DNA of 64,000 bases. Origin: Pelagibacterium montanilacus. GTDB taxonomy: Bacteria > Pseudomonadota > Alphaproteobacteria > Rhizobiales > Devosiaceae. Positions 29,174 to 38,887 of the stretch are shown here, piece by piece (positions within the stretch are counted from its first letter, which is position 1; the number at the start of each line of letters is the position of its first letter). The position numbers were made by a program, and so were the translations under genes. The stretch is from assembly GCF_003992665.1 (NCBI RefSeq), contig NZ_RZMX01000014.1, forward strand, positions 124,001-188,000, in the 5' to 3' direction. Under the pieces are notes generated by a model. It was not told the origin of the DNA and searched no databases. It saw only the letters and a list, made by a program, of their open reading frames with translations.

Positions 29174-29524
29174 TCAGACCGAGAAGCTCGTGCCGCAGCC
29201 GCAGGAGGCGACCGCGTTGGGATTCTTGATCTGGAAGGACTGCCCGATCAGATCGTCCACGAAATCGATCTCCGCGCCGCCCATGAACTCGAGGCTCATC
29301 TGGTCGATATAGACCGTGGCCTCGCCATTGCGCAGCACCAGATCGTCCGTGGCCGGCTCCTCGTTGACGAGGTTATACTCGTACTGGAAGCCCGAGCAAC
29401 CGCCGCCCGATACGGCTATGCGAAGTGCGGAGCCCGGCTCCTCGCGCGAGAGAATCCGCTTGATGCGCTTGGCAGCGCGATCTGTCAGTACCACTTGTGG
29501 TTCCATTGTCTCGAGAGCCGTCAT
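29174..29524 (-). CDS. erpA: A-type iron-sulfur carrier ErpA/IscA family
   Basis: A 116-residue carrier that delivers Fe-S clusters to target enzymes. The conserved cysteines are Cys43 (GGGCSGF), Cys108 and Cys110 (SCGCGTSF). The longer spacer and SGGGCSGFQYEY context fit the ErpA type better than SufA. The start is uncertain: ATG at 29524 is chosen (MTALETMEPQVV). A later ATG at 29506, directly before PQVVLTD, is close to the family N-terminus, and the frame extends up to 29578. It is divergent from dgt with 78 bases between. Together with sufA this gives two A-type carriers in the window. Confidence 0.88.
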   Translation of the reverse strand: MTALETMEPQVVLTDRAAKRIKRILSREEPGSALRIAVSGGGCSGFQYEYNLVNEEPATDDLVLRNGEATVYIDQMSLEFMGGAEIDFVDDLIGQSFQIKNPNAVASCGCGTSFSV

Positions 29525-29602
29525 TGGGCAACCGTCCATCGCAGTGTGGGTGGGTGTCATGCTAACATAAGTACGCACTGCCAGTGTGAAAAGAGGTCAG
29601 CC

Positions 29603-30814
29603 GTGAATGCAGCGCTTTCGGGATCCGGGCCGGCGCCCTATGCCTCCTGGTCGCAATCGAGCCTCGGCCGCCGGACGACGCCCGATCCCAGCCCCACCCG
29701 GTCTGAATTCCAGCGCGACCGGGACCGGATCATCCATTCCACGGCCTTCCGGCGCTTGCAACACAAGACCCAGGTCTTCCTGCACCATGAGGGCCAGCAT
29801 TTCCGCACCCGGCTGACCCACACCCTCGAGGTGAGCCAGATCGCCCGTTCGATCGCCCGCGCCCTTTCACTCAACGAGGATCTCGCTGAAGCCGTGGCGC
29901 TGGCGCACGATCTGGGACACACGCCTTTCGGCCATGCGGGCGAACGGGTTCTGGACAGGCTGATGGCCGAGTGGGGCGGGTTCGACCACAATGTTCAGGC
30001 TCTGCGCGTCGTGACCCTGCTCGAGAACCGCTATGCCGAGCATGACGGGCTCGACCTCACCTGGGAGACGCTCGAAGGCATCCTCAAGCACAACGGACCG
30101 CTGCTGGACGGCTTGGGTCGCCCCGCCGGCCGATACGCACAATCGGGCCTCCCGCCGGGCGTGGGGACCATTCCTGTGCCCAGGGACCTGCGGCTTGAAA
30201 CCCATGCCGGCCTCGAGGCCCAGATTGCGGCCATTGCCGACGACATCGCGTACAATGCCCACGATATCGATGACGCCGTGCGCGCGGGCCTTTTGGAGAT
30301 TCCGGACCTCCTTGATGTGCCGCTGGTGGGCCCTGTGGCCCGAACCGTTTGGGAGCGCTGGCCCGATATCGACAGGGGCCGCCAGATGCACGAGATCCAG
30401 CGCCGGCTGATCACCTTCACCATCGAGGACGTGATCACCCGCAGCGCCGCGATGATCGAAGATGTCGGCCCTCGATCGGCCGAAGACGTGCGGACGTGTG
30501 GACGAACGCTGATCGGCTTTTCCGCCGAGGTCGAGGCCGCAGAACGGGACCTCAAGGCCTTCCTCTTTGCCCGCGTCTATCGGCACAGCTCGGTCATGAC
30601 ACCGGTTCTCGCCAGCGAGCAGGTCGTCGCCCGGCTTTTTGAGGCCTATCTCGCCGATGGCCGCATGCCGGGCCCCTGGCAGCACCGCTACGGCCGAGCG
30701 ACGGACGAGGCGGGCAGGGCGCAGGTTGTGTGCGATTTCGTGGCCGGCATGACTGATCCCTTCGCTCTTGACGAGCATGAGCGCCTGTTTGACGCCCGTC
30801 CCGATTTCCGCTAA
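29603..30814 (+). CDS. dgt: Deoxyguanosinetriphosphate triphosphohydrolase-like protein
   Basis: A 403-residue HD-superfamily phosphohydrolase that removes triphosphate from dNTPs, as in the Dgt-like group of alphaproteobacteria. HD-site residues are visible in [15 protein letters not shown] and [14 protein letters not shown], with a later [17 protein letters not shown] carrying another metal ligand. The GTG start at 29603 is chosen because AGAGG lies seven bases upstream and the frame upstream overlaps erpA on the other strand. argS follows 40 bases later, a conserved order in Hyphomicrobiales. Confidence 0.93.
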   Translation: MNAALSGSGPAPYASWSQSSLGRRTTPDPSPTRSEFQRDRDRIIHSTAFRRLQHKTQVFLHHEGQHFRTRLTHTLEVSQIARSIARALSLNEDLAEAVALAHDLGHTPFGHAGERVLDRLMAEWGGFDHNVQALRVVTLLENRYAEHDGLDLTWETLEGILKHNGPLLDGLGRPAGRYAQSGLPPGVGTIPVPRDLRLETHAGLEAQIAAIADDIAYNAHDIDDAVRAGLLEIPDLLDVPLVGPVARTVWERWPDIDRGRQMHEIQRRLITFTIEDVITRSAAMIEDVGPRSAEDVRTCGRTLIGFSAEVEAAERDLKAFLFARVYRHSSVMTPVLASEQVVARLFEAYLADGRMPGPWQHRYGRATDEAGRAQVVCDFVAGMTDPFALDEHERLFDARPDFR

Positions 30815-30854
30815 CCCGCAGCCCTTAGGATTTTCCTCTCAGGCTGGTTGTTCA

Positions 30855-32606
30855 ATGGATATTTTTGCCCTGTTTCAGGGACGCGTGACCGATGCGCTGA
30901 AGGCTGCCTACCCGCAGCTTTCCGGGATGGACGACGTCTTGGGACGGGTGGTTGTGGAGCCCCCGCGTGACCCCGCGCACGGCGATATCTCCTCCAATGC
31001 CGCGATGGTGGTCGCCAAGCCGCTGGGCATCAATCCGCGCGAGGTCGCAGCGCGGCTCGCCGATCATTTCGGCGCAGATGCGGATGTGGAGACGGTCTCG
31101 GTCGCAGGGCCCGGTTTTCTCAACTTCCGGCTCCAAGACGCGCTCTGGCACGAGGTCATCGGACAGGTCTTCGTGCGGGGCGGGGATTTCGGCCGCACCG
31201 ATTTCGGGCAGGGCGAGAAGGTCAACGTGGAATATGTGTCGGCCAATCCGACCGGCCCCATGCATGTGGGCCACACTCGGGGCGCGGTCTATGGCGATGC
31301 ACTGGCTGCGCTTCTGGCCTATACGGGCCACGACGTGACGCGGGAATACTACATCAACGATGCCGGATCGCAGGTCGATACTCTCGCGCGCTCCGCTTTC
31401 CTGCGCTACCGCGAGGCGCTGGGGGAAGTCATCGAAATCCCCGCAGGGCTCTATCCTGGCGATTACCTCGTGCCGGTCGGCCAGGGGTTGGCCGAGCGGT
31501 TCGGCCCTGTGCTGCTGGACCAGCCCGAAGAGCAGTGGCTGGGCACGGTCAAGGACATCGTTCTCGAGCAGATGATGGATCTCGTGCGCGCCGATCTCAG
31601 AAAGCTCAATATCGAGCACGACGTCTTCTTTTCAGAGCGCACCCTGCACGGGCCGGGTGGAGATATCGAAGAAACCCTCGACTGGCTGCGCACGCGCGAT
31701 CTGGTCTATGAGGGCCGGCTCGATCCGCCTAAAGGCAAGTTGCCCGACGACTGGGAAGATCGCGAGCAGACCCTGTTCCGCGCCACCGCTTTCGGCGATG
31801 ACACCGATCGGGCGCTGGTCAAGTCGGACGGCAGCTACACCTATTTCGCCGCCGACATCGCTTACCACCGCAACAAGGTCAAGCGCGGCTTTTCCACAAT
31901 CATCGACGTCCTGGGCGCCGATCACTCGGGCTATGCGGCGCGCATCAAGGCCGCCGTTTCAGCCGTTTCCGAGGGCAGGGTGCAGACCGACGTGCAGTTC
32001 TGCCAGCTCGTCAAGCTCATGCGGAACGGCGAGCCGGTCAAGATGAGCAAGCGCTCCGGTGAGCTCGTGACGCTCGCCGAAGTGGTCGAGGAGGTCGGGG
32101 TCGACGCCACGCGGTTCATGCTGCTGTTCCGCCGCAACGATGCACCGCTCGATTTCGACTTCGCGCTGGTGCGCGAGCAGACCAAGGACAATCCCGTCTT
32201 CTACGTGCAATATGCGCACGCGCGGACCTGCTCGGTCTTCAAGAACGCGGAGCGGGACATGCCCTCGCTGGACATCAGCACCGAGGCGCTTGCCGGCGCG
32301 GACCTGTCGCAGCTTTCGGGCCCCGAAGAACGCCAGCTCCTGCGCATGGTGGCCATCTGGCCCCGGCAGATCGATGCCGCGGCCCGGGCGCACGAGCCCC
32401 ATCGCGTCGCATTTTATCTGCACGAGCTTGCTGCCCAGTTCCATTCCTTCTGGGCGCGCGGCAAGGACGATCCGGCCTTACGCTTTGTTAACCAGAACGA
32501 CCCGACAGTGACATCAGCGCGACTCGCTATGGTTCTGAGCGTGCGGCAGGTCTTGGCAAATGGCTTGAGCTTGCTCGGCGTTACTGCGCCGACCGAGCTT
32601 TCATAA
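30855..32606 (+). CDS. argS: Arginine-tRNA ligase
   Basis: A 583-residue class I synthetase. The HIGH-type motif is HVGH (137-140, in [14 protein letters not shown]). KMSKR (396-400) is a well-preserved second signature, although many ArgS lack it. The N-terminal tRNA-D-loop-binding domain covers about residues 1-110 and the DALR anticodon-binding domain the last 120. The start [11 protein letters not shown] is family-typical. It heads a long run of plus-strand genes reaching nlpD (42893). Confidence 0.96.
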   Translation: MDIFALFQGRVTDALKAAYPQLSGMDDVLGRVVVEPPRDPAHGDISSNAAMVVAKPLGINPREVAARLADHFGADADVETVSVAGPGFLNFRLQDALWHEVIGQVFVRGGDFGRTDFGQGEKVNVEYVSANPTGPMHVGHTRGAVYGDALAALLAYTGHDVTREYYINDAGSQVDTLARSAFLRYREALGEVIEIPAGLYPGDYLVPVGQGLAERFGPVLLDQPEEQWLGTVKDIVLEQMMDLVRADLRKLNIEHDVFFSERTLHGPGGDIEETLDWLRTRDLVYEGRLDPPKGKLPDDWEDREQTLFRATAFGDDTDRALVKSDGSYTYFAADIAYHRNKVKRGFSTIIDVLGADHSGYAARIKAAVSAVSEGRVQTDVQFCQLVKLMRNGEPVKMSKRSGELVTLAEVVEEVGVDATRFMLLFRRNDAPLDFDFALVREQTKDNPVFYVQYAHARTCSVFKNAERDMPSLDISTEALAGADLSQLSGPEERQLLRMVAIWPRQIDAAARAHEPHRVAFYLHELAAQFHSFWARGKDDPALRFVNQNDPTVTSARLAMVLSVRQVLANGLSLLGVTAPTELS

Positions 32607-32690
32607 TTCAGGCGCATTGCTATGAATACGTGCCTGTGATCTCCTCAAGAGGAGAGTAAGTCGTGGCCGGGCAAATCAGGGCGCCGATAT

Positions 32691-35153
32691 ATGGATACTC
32701 CCAAGCAACCGCCATCGCAGACCGATCAGGACTCTGACGATCTCATCGCGGAGTTGGCCAAACTTGTGGCCAAGGATGCCCGCGACATGGCGCACAATAC
32801 GCCGTCCCAGCGTCGCGAGCCTCCGGTGAGCGGTCCCAGCCGGCCGGTCGCTCCGCCGATGGAGCCCACTGGTGCGAGCCAGCCCGCACGTCCCCCGATG
32901 GGATCTGTGCCGTCCCGGCCTTCCGCTGCCGTCCCTTCAGAGGCCCCGGAGCCGTCCGCGCCTTCGGGCGCGCGGCCCCAGCGCGTCGATTCCTCGTTTC
33001 TTCGCCCGTCCGATGCCGCGGCAAAGCCCGGGTCGGGCACGGCGGTGTCCAGACGGCCTGATTTCGGGCATGGTGGTGGAGAGGTTCGCGCGCCCGCATC
33101 ATCCGGCAGCGTGCCGTCCACCCCTTCGGCCCCGGTAGCGGAAGGCCGGCCTTCGCGGGCCGAGCCATCCTTTGCCGAACCGCGCATTGCTTCCACGCCT
33201 TCGCGTCCCGCGGCGGCCGCCCAGCCTGCGGCGCCCCGGCAGGAAGCCGCGTGGACGCCCCGGCCCATCGCCCCGGCGCCAGCTCCCATCTGGGAACGCC
33301 CGGAGCGCCAGGAGCCATCGTTTGACCGCCCTGCACCCTCTTCGCCGTCCGTACCTGTGCCGGGCGTGACTTCAGAGCGGAGTGAACCCTCGGCGCCGAC
33401 CTGGGATTGGCGCGAACCCGCGCAGGCGCCCCGCAACCATCAGGGCGCCGATGATCGATTCGCTCCGCAGGAGCCGTCAGATGCCTTCGGGGACGACGAT
33501 TCTTTTGATGATGCGCCACGTCATGGCGGCAACGGACCCGACCCGATAGCGGCTCTGATAGAATCTGCCGAGCAGGACGCCTTCGCGCGCGATGGCGAGG
33601 AGCCCTATATCGAGCCGAGGGAAACGGCCCGCCCCGATACCTATCAGCCCCAGGGGCGTTTTTCCCGGGACGATGAGTGGGAAGCGGTGCATTCGGATCG
33701 ATACGTTACCCAGGAGGTCTATCCGCAGGCTAACGATCACGCTCAGGATCCGCTTCGCGATATCGAAGCATTGATCGGCGAGGCCGCTCGGGTCAGCGAC
33801 AATGCGTCTGGGTTTTCCGGCCGGCGGGTGCGCTCCAGCTTTCTCGACGAAAGCGATGAGCATCAGGACGAGGCCTATCGGGACGATGCCGGGCTCAGCG
33901 CTGCAGAGTCCGCGATCATTGCTGCCGCCGCGGCCAGTTCGGCCCGCCCCTCCGAAATCGAGCGTGATTTCGGCGCAGATTATTCCGAGCCTGTCACTCC
34001 ATCCGATCGGGTAGCCAACGATCTGGGGCAGTCCGAGCTGCGCAGCTATGCAGCCGAGCAGCCCGTGGACCCCGATCTCGATGCACCTCAGGACGACATC
34101 TACGCCGATGCGCCCCCCAGGGCGCGCGCACGGCGCGGCCGGTCCATGGGCTTCATCGTGCCCGCGCTGTTGGGCACGCTGATCGTTGTCGGCCTCGGGG
34201 GCGTGTACCTCACATTCTTCACCGGCTCGGGCCCGGATGGCGATGCTCCGATTCTCGCCGCCGACAGCGAGCCCTTCAAGGTCGATGCAGAATCGCAGGA
34301 AGCCGAAACCGCGGCCAGCCAGTCGGTCGTCTTTGGTGAAATGGATGGCTCTGCCAATCCTGAGGGCAGCCAGAATCTCGTGTCCCGCGATGAGACCGGT
34401 GGTGCGACGGGAACCGAGGTCTCCTCGCTTCTGGCCCCCGTCGAGGAAGAAGGCGGGCTGGCCAATCGGCCCGTCCGCACGGTCACCGTTCGCCCAGACG
34501 GAACGATCGTGACAAGCGACGACGCCATGGCCGGCGCAAACGCGCTGCCCGTCGATCGTCCGAACGTGCCCGCGGTGCCCAACAGCACGCTAACCTCCGA
34601 TCCGATCGGCGAGGCGATTGCCTCGGCGATGGCCGAGGGCGAAGAGGCGGCCCCGGGTGATATGCCGACTTCGGGCGCAACGCTCGATCCCACAACGCTC
34701 GATACCCCGGCCGAAACGGGTGAGGCTGTAGCGCCGACCGAGACCGCGGCAACGGACGCCGCATCCGTTCCCGCGCCACTCCCGCGACCGGCCGATCTGG
34801 GCGCGGGCTCCGGCGAAACGTCTGCTGTCACCACGCCGGCTCCTGTCGAGACTGCGAGCACGCCCGAGACGACAACTGCGGTCGCCGCTCCGGTCGATGC
34901 CGGGGGCGTGGGCGCATGGGTGCAGTTGTCCTCCCAGCGCAGCGAGGACGCCGCGCGCGCGGACATCCCCTCGCTGCTTTCGCGCTATGGCAGCCTCTTT
35001 GGGGGCGTTGAGCTCGACGTGAGCCGCGTCGATCTGCAGGATCGCGGCATCTACTACCGTGTCCGCCTGCCGCAGCCGACCCTTGCGGATGCCAATGCGG
35101 TGTGTGGTGCCATCCAGGGGCAGGGCGGCGACTGTTTCGTGCTGAACAACTAA
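32691..35153 (+). CDS. SPOR-domain protein, probable peptidoglycan-binding division protein
   Basis: An 820-residue protein. Residues 1-480 are a very long Pro/Ser/Ala/Arg-rich disordered cytoplasmic part that turns acidic toward the middle. A single transmembrane segment lies at about 483-506 (FIVPALLGTLIVVGLGGVYL). A periplasmic Ala/Thr/Pro linker follows. The last 80 residues form a SPOR domain (VGAWVQLSSQRSEDAARADI to the C-terminus), which binds denuded glycans at the septum. It lies between argS and scpA, where Hyphomicrobiales genomes usually have such a gene. A palindrome CTCCTCAAGAGGAG sits at 32641-32654 upstream. Confidence 0.85.
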   Translation: MDTPKQPPSQTDQDSDDLIAELAKLVAKDARDMAHNTPSQRREPPVSGPSRPVAPPMEPTGASQPARPPMGSVPSRPSAAVPSEAPEPSAPSGARPQRVDSSFLRPSDAAAKPGSGTAVSRRPDFGHGGGEVRAPASSGSVPSTPSAPVAEGRPSRAEPSFAEPRIASTPSRPAAAAQPAAPRQEAAWTPRPIAPAPAPIWERPERQEPSFDRPAPSSPSVPVPGVTSERSEPSAPTWDWREPAQAPRNHQGADDRFAPQEPSDAFGDDDSFDDAPRHGGNGPDPIAALIESAEQDAFARDGEEPYIEPRETARPDTYQPQGRFSRDDEWEAVHSDRYVTQEVYPQANDHAQDPLRDIEALIGEAARVSDNASGFSGRRVRSSFLDESDEHQDEAYRDDAGLSAAESAIIAAAAASSARPSEIERDFGADYSEPVTPSDRVANDLGQSELRSYAAEQPVDPDLDAPQDDIYADAPPRARARRGRSMGFIVPALLGTLIVVGLGGVYLTFFTGSGPDGDAPILAADSEPFKVDAESQEAETAASQSVVFGEMDGSANPEGSQNLVSRDETGGATGTEVSSLLAPVEEEGGLANRPVRTVTVRPDGTIVTSDDAMAGANALPVDRPNVPAVPNSTLTSDPIGEAIASAMAEGEEAAPGDMPTSGATLDPTTLDTPAETGEAVAPTETAATDAASVPAPLPRPADLGAGSGETSAVTTPAPVETASTPETTTAVAAPVDAGGVGAWVQLSSQRSEDAARADIPSLLSRYGSLFGGVELDVSRVDLQDRGIYYRVRLPQPTLADANAVCGAIQGQGGDCFVLNN

Positions 35154-35238
35154 CGGCTCGGCCTGCGGTCAGCTTGACGCTTGATGGGTGAATGGCGATG
35201 GTTGAAAGACCATCGTCCATCAACGTCCGCAGCCCCTC

Positions 35239-36033
35239 ATGGCCGAGCCATCCACCGACTTCTTCTCCCAGCCGCATCGGCCCCCGACCTCGGAGGCTGT
35301 CATGTATGTGGATGTGGGCGGCTATGAAGGCCCGCTCGATCTGCTGCTCGATCTTGCACGCAGGCAGAAGGTCGATCTCTCGCGGATATCGGTGCTGGCG
35401 CTGGCCGAGCAATATCTGGGCTTCATCGAGAAAGTCCGCCGCCAGCGCATCGACATCGCCGCCGATTATCTCGTGATGGCGGCGTGGCTGGCTTATCTCA
35501 AGAGCCGGCTCATGGTGCCCCAGAAGGCCGATGACGAGGAGCCCACCGGCGAGGAAATGGCCGCGATGCTCCAGTTTCGGCTCGCCCGGCTCGATGCCAT
35601 GCGCGAGGCCTCGGGCCGGCTGATGCGGCGGGCCCGGCTGGGGCTCGACGTCTTCTCCCGGGGCATGCCCGAGCCGGTGACCGTCACCCGCCACAGCCTC
35701 TGGGAAGCCGATCTCTACCAATTGCTCAGGGCGTATGCCGCCCAGCGCGAGCGTGGCATCCCTGCAGAATACGCGCCCAGCCAGCGCACCGTCTGGGCGC
35801 TGCAGGAAGCCCGCGAGATCCTCGATCGCCTGATCGGCCAGAGTTTTGAATGGGTGGCGCTCGACAGCTATCTGGCCCAGTACCTCGCCAGGCCCGAGGA
35901 GCGCACCACAGCGCTGGCCTCGAGCTTTACCGCATCGCTCGAACTGGTGCGGCTGGGCACGGTGGAAATGCGCCAGAGCGAGCCCTTTGCCCCCCTTCTG
36001 ATGCGCCGCCGGGCCAGCGAGTCCGATTCGTGA
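35239..36033 (+). CDS. scpA: Segregation and condensation protein A
   Basis: A 264-residue kleisin that bridges the SMC heads in the Smc-ScpAB condensin. The start of the kleisin domain, YEGPLDLLLDLARRQKVDLS, is at about residues 29-48. The conserved ADYLVMAAWLAYLKSRLMVP segment and the C-terminal winged-helix part are present. No Shine-Dalgarno is evident, and the first 20 residues are variable, so the start could also be the ATG before YVDVGGYEG. It overlaps scpB by four bases. nagZ, usually just upstream in related genomes, is absent here. Confidence 0.93.
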   Translation: MAEPSTDFFSQPHRPPTSEAVMYVDVGGYEGPLDLLLDLARRQKVDLSRISVLALAEQYLGFIEKVRRQRIDIAADYLVMAAWLAYLKSRLMVPQKADDEEPTGEEMAAMLQFRLARLDAMREASGRLMRRARLGLDVFSRGMPEPVTVTRHSLWEADLYQLLRAYAAQRERGIPAEYAPSQRTVWALQEAREILDRLIGQSFEWVALDSYLAQYLARPEERTTALASSFTASLELVRLGTVEMRQSEPFAPLLMRRRASESDS

Positions 36034-36695
36034 GCGCTGGAGAAGACCGCAGCGAATTGGCTGCCCGCAACCTGCGCGTGCTCGAAGCGCTGATCTTTGC
36101 CTCCCGCGACCCCGTCTCGCTCGAGGATCTGCGCCCCTATCTCTCTGACAATGCCGATATCGACGCGCTGATCGGGGACCTCCAGACGCTCTATGCGGGC
36201 AGGGGAGTCATCCTCGTCCAGCGCGGCTCTAAATGGGCCTTCCGTACCGCCGATGATCTGAGCTTCCTTCTGCGCCGCGACGAGACCGAGGCGCGGCCTC
36301 TCTCTCGCGCTGCGCTCGAAACCCTCTCGATCGTCGCCTATCACCAGCCGGTCACTCGCGCCGAGATCGAGGAGGTCCGGGGCGTGTCTATCTCGAAAGG
36401 CACGCTGGACGTCCTGATGGAAGCCGGCTGGGTGCGCATGCGCGGCCGCCGCCGCTCTCCAGGTCGTCCTGTGACATATGGCACCACGGAAGGCTTTCTC
36501 GATCATTTCGGCCTCGAATCGCTGGGCGATCTTCCCGGGCTCGATGAACTCAAGGGCGCCGGCCTGCTCTCGAGCCGGCTTCCTGCCGGCTTTCAGGTGC
36601 CGCTGCCGTTCGATGGGGCGCTGCGCGACGACGAAGAGCCGCTCGATGCGGGCGATTCAGGAGATACGCTTTTCGATGACGACGAAAATTCATAA
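36030..36695 (+). CDS. scpB: Segregation and condensation protein B
   Basis: A 221-residue winged-helix protein; its dimer binds the ScpA kleisin in the condensin complex. Signatures include LEALIFASRDPVS and ALETLSIVAYHQPVTRAEIE, followed by RGRRRSPGRPVTYGTT. The start is GTG inside the overlap GTGA with the scpA stop, so the two are translationally coupled. A much longer open frame upstream lies inside scpA and is spurious. The acid-rich C-terminus (DDEEPLDAGDSGD) is variable. Confidence 0.94.
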   Translation: MSAGEDRSELAARNLRVLEALIFASRDPVSLEDLRPYLSDNADIDALIGDLQTLYAGRGVILVQRGSKWAFRTADDLSFLLRRDETEARPLSRAALETLSIVAYHQPVTRAEIEEVRGVSISKGTLDVLMEAGWVRMRGRRRSPGRPVTYGTTEGFLDHFGLESLGDLPGLDELKGAGLLSSRLPAGFQVPLPFDGALRDDEEPLDAGDSGDTLFDDDENS

Positions 36696-36836
36696 TCGCT
36701 GCAGCCCTGCAATTTCGCGCGATTGTGCATTCTCGACGCACAATGGGGGGAGCTCGTCCTTGTTTTCGACGCTGTTTCCCCATATCTGTCAACGCACGTG
36801 CCGACCGATCTGCGGTCGACAAAAGGAGGTGCATTC

Positions 36837-37064
36837 ATGAATCCGGGTCCCTGGGGCATTTTGATCATTGCGGTGGCCGCGCTGCTCTTGTTCGGTCGCG
36901 GCAAGATTTCCAGCATGATGGGTGAGGTTGCCGGCGGCATCAAAGCGTTCCGCAAGGGCATGGCCGAAGACGACACCCCCGTCGCGGAAATCGAACGAAA
37001 CTCCACGGCCGAGCCCACCACGGTGGACCAGGCCAAGGATATCGATCGCAGCAAGGACGCGTGA
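36837..37064 (+). CDS. tatA: Sec-independent protein translocase TatA
   Basis: A 75-residue pore-forming Tat component that exports folded proteins. A short N-terminal transmembrane helix ([18 protein letters not shown]) is followed by an amphipathic helix ([18 protein letters not shown]) and a polar tail. AAAGGAGGT six bases upstream is a perfect anti-Shine-Dalgarno match and fixes the start, which favours high expression as expected for the most abundant Tat subunit. tatB begins 34 bases later. Confidence 0.96.
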   Translation: MNPGPWGILIIAVAALLLFGRGKISSMMGEVAGGIKAFRKGMAEDDTPVAEIERNSTAEPTTVDQAKDIDRSKDA

Positions 37065-37098
37065 CGCTCGGTAACGTGCGGTCTGGGGAACAACAGCC

Positions 37099-37878
37099 AT
37101 GCTAGGTCTGGGCTGGAGCGAGATTATGGTGCTCGCTGTGGTGGCGCTGATCGTGGTGGGTCCGAAGGACCTGCCGATGCTTTTGCGCAACCTCGGGCGG
37201 ATGATGGGCAGCGTCCGCCGCATGAGCAACGAATTCCGCCGGGAAATCGACAAGGCGATTGCCATGGACGAGGTCAAGGAGGCCAAGAAGGCCCTCTCTG
37301 ACCCGCTCAAGCAGACCCATTCTGAGATCTCGCGCGAATTCAACACCATGCGCGGTGGCAAGACCGTGCCCTCCGGCAAGATCAAGCCGTCCGATCCCAA
37401 CACCGAAAGCGTGGCCGAAACCCTGCGCGAGCGTGCCGGCATCGCGCCCAAAACGTCGCCGGAGGCCGCCGCCGGCACGACAGTCGTTGCAGGCGCCTCG
37501 GGCGCTGCTACGCCGTCCAAGGCCGAGGAGGGCAGCGAGGACGCCCGGTTCTCCCATGATCAGGGTGTGACCAAGGCCAAGCCGCGCGCGCCCGCGCCCC
37601 GTGCACCCACGACCGCCAAGCCGGCGCCCGCCAAGCCCTCAGCGAAGACGCCCGCCGCAAAAAAGTCCGTTGCCAAAAAGGCCACCGGGACGAAATCCAC
37701 GGCGGGCAAGAAGACCACGTCGAAATCGTCCGAAGCCGGGGGCGCAGCAAAGCCGGCTGCGGCCCGGAAGCGCGCGGCTCCGAAAAAAACCGTCAGGTCG
37801 GCAGCTACAGACAACAACCCTGCCGCAGACAGTTCCACCGAGAGCAAGATTGCCGAAAACCAGGGCGGGGACCGCTGA
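37099..37878 (+). CDS. tatB: Sec-independent protein translocase TatB
   Basis: A 259-residue Tat receptor subunit. The N-terminal membrane helix (GWSEIMVLAVVALIVVGPKD) and amphipathic helix (MLLRNLGRMMGSVRRMSNEF) identify TatB. The remainder is unusually long. From about residue 160 to 245 it is a Lys/Ala/Pro-rich, histone H1-like tail with repeats of the PAKKS/AKKAT kind. Its function is unknown; the tail should be cytoplasmic and could bind acidic partners. tatC starts three bases after the stop. Confidence 0.94.
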   Translation: MLGLGWSEIMVLAVVALIVVGPKDLPMLLRNLGRMMGSVRRMSNEFRREIDKAIAMDEVKEAKKALSDPLKQTHSEISREFNTMRGGKTVPSGKIKPSDPNTESVAETLRERAGIAPKTSPEAAAGTTVVAGASGAATPSKAEEGSEDARFSHDQGVTKAKPRAPAPRAPTTAKPAPAKPSAKTPAAKKSVAKKATGTKSTAGKKTTSKSSEAGGAAKPAAARKRAAPKKTVRSAATDNNPAADSSTESKIAENQGGDR

Positions 37879-37881
37879 TCC

Positions 37882-38718
37882 ATGACCGCCACCGACAAGA
37901 CCTCGGCTGAAACCGCCGCAGAGCCCGAAGACGAGCTCAAGGGCTCGGAAGCCCCGCTGGTCGAGCATCTGGCCGAGCTGCGCACCCGGCTGATCTACAC
38001 GGTCCTGGCCATAGCCGTGCTGTTCATCGGCTGCTTCATGGTCGCCGATCACATCTACAATTTCCTGCTCGGCCCGTTCATCGCCGCCGCCGGCACGCCC
38101 GAAGAGGTTCGGCTGATCTATACCGCACCGCAGGAATTCTTCTTTACCAAGCTCTCCGTGGCGCTATTCTCTGCCATATTTCTGGCCTTCCCGGTCATAG
38201 CGACCCAAGTCTACGGCTTTGTTGCCCCGGGGCTCTACAAGAACGAGAAGATCGCTTTCCTGCCCTATCTGTTCGCGACGCCCATCTGCTTTGTGATTGG
38301 TGCGGCGCTTGTCTATTATGGGGTCATGCCGCTGGCGCTCGGGTTCTTCCTTGGTATGCAGCAGGTCGATCCCGGTGGCGTCTCGATCGAGATGGTGACG
38401 CGGGTCTCCGAATATCTCTCGCTCATCATGACGCTGCTTCTGGCGTTCGGTGTGTGTTTCCAGCTTCCGGTCATCCTCACATTGCTCGCCCAGATCGGGC
38501 TGATCGGGGAGGAGGACCTCAAGAGGTGGCGTAAATACGCGGTTATCGTGGTTATCGTGGTTGCCGCGTTTCTCACGCCTCCCGATCCGATCTCCCAGAT
38601 CGGGCTCGCCATTCCGCTTTTGGGGCTTTACGAGCTCTCGATCGTAGCCGTGCGGTTCGTGGAACGTCGCCGCAAGGCGCGCGAGGCCCGGATTCTCAAG
38701 GATCTCGAGGGGTCCTGA
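37882..38718 (+). CDS. tatC: Sec-independent protein translocase TatC
   Basis: A 278-residue polytopic membrane protein with six predicted helices; it recognises twin-arginine signal peptides together with TatB. The signature [20 protein letters not shown] is near residues 28-47, and FFLGMQQ and [15 protein letters not shown] follow. The N-terminal extension (about 25 residues, acidic) and the charged C-terminus are cytoplasmic. It overlaps nothing but is closely spaced with tatB, forming a tatABC operon. Confidence 0.96.
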   Translation: MTATDKTSAETAAEPEDELKGSEAPLVEHLAELRTRLIYTVLAIAVLFIGCFMVADHIYNFLLGPFIAAAGTPEEVRLIYTAPQEFFFTKLSVALFSAIFLAFPVIATQVYGFVAPGLYKNEKIAFLPYLFATPICFVIGAALVYYGVMPLALGFFLGMQQVDPGGVSIEMVTRVSEYLSLIMTLLLAFGVCFQLPVILTLLAQIGLIGEEDLKRWRKYAVIVVIVVAAFLTPPDPISQIGLAIPLLGLYELSIVAVRFVERRRKAREARILKDLEGS

Positions 38719-38887
38719 TCGGCTTGGTTGTCTGCCCGGCCTGCGGCACGCGCAACCCAGCGAGATGGATCGCGACTTTCGCCCCAGGCACAGAGCAAAC
38801 GCGCCTGCGCGGTGCCGGGCGCTTGTCAGCGTCGGCAGGCTCGGGTACCGAGAGGCCAACCGACGCAGCCTCAACGGAAAGCCTTCG

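Noticed and set aside
32641-32654. CTCCTCAAGAGGAG palindrome as a regulator site before the SPOR gene
   Set aside because: Short and purine/pyrimidine simple; one arm also resembles a Shine-Dalgarno, so chance is likely.
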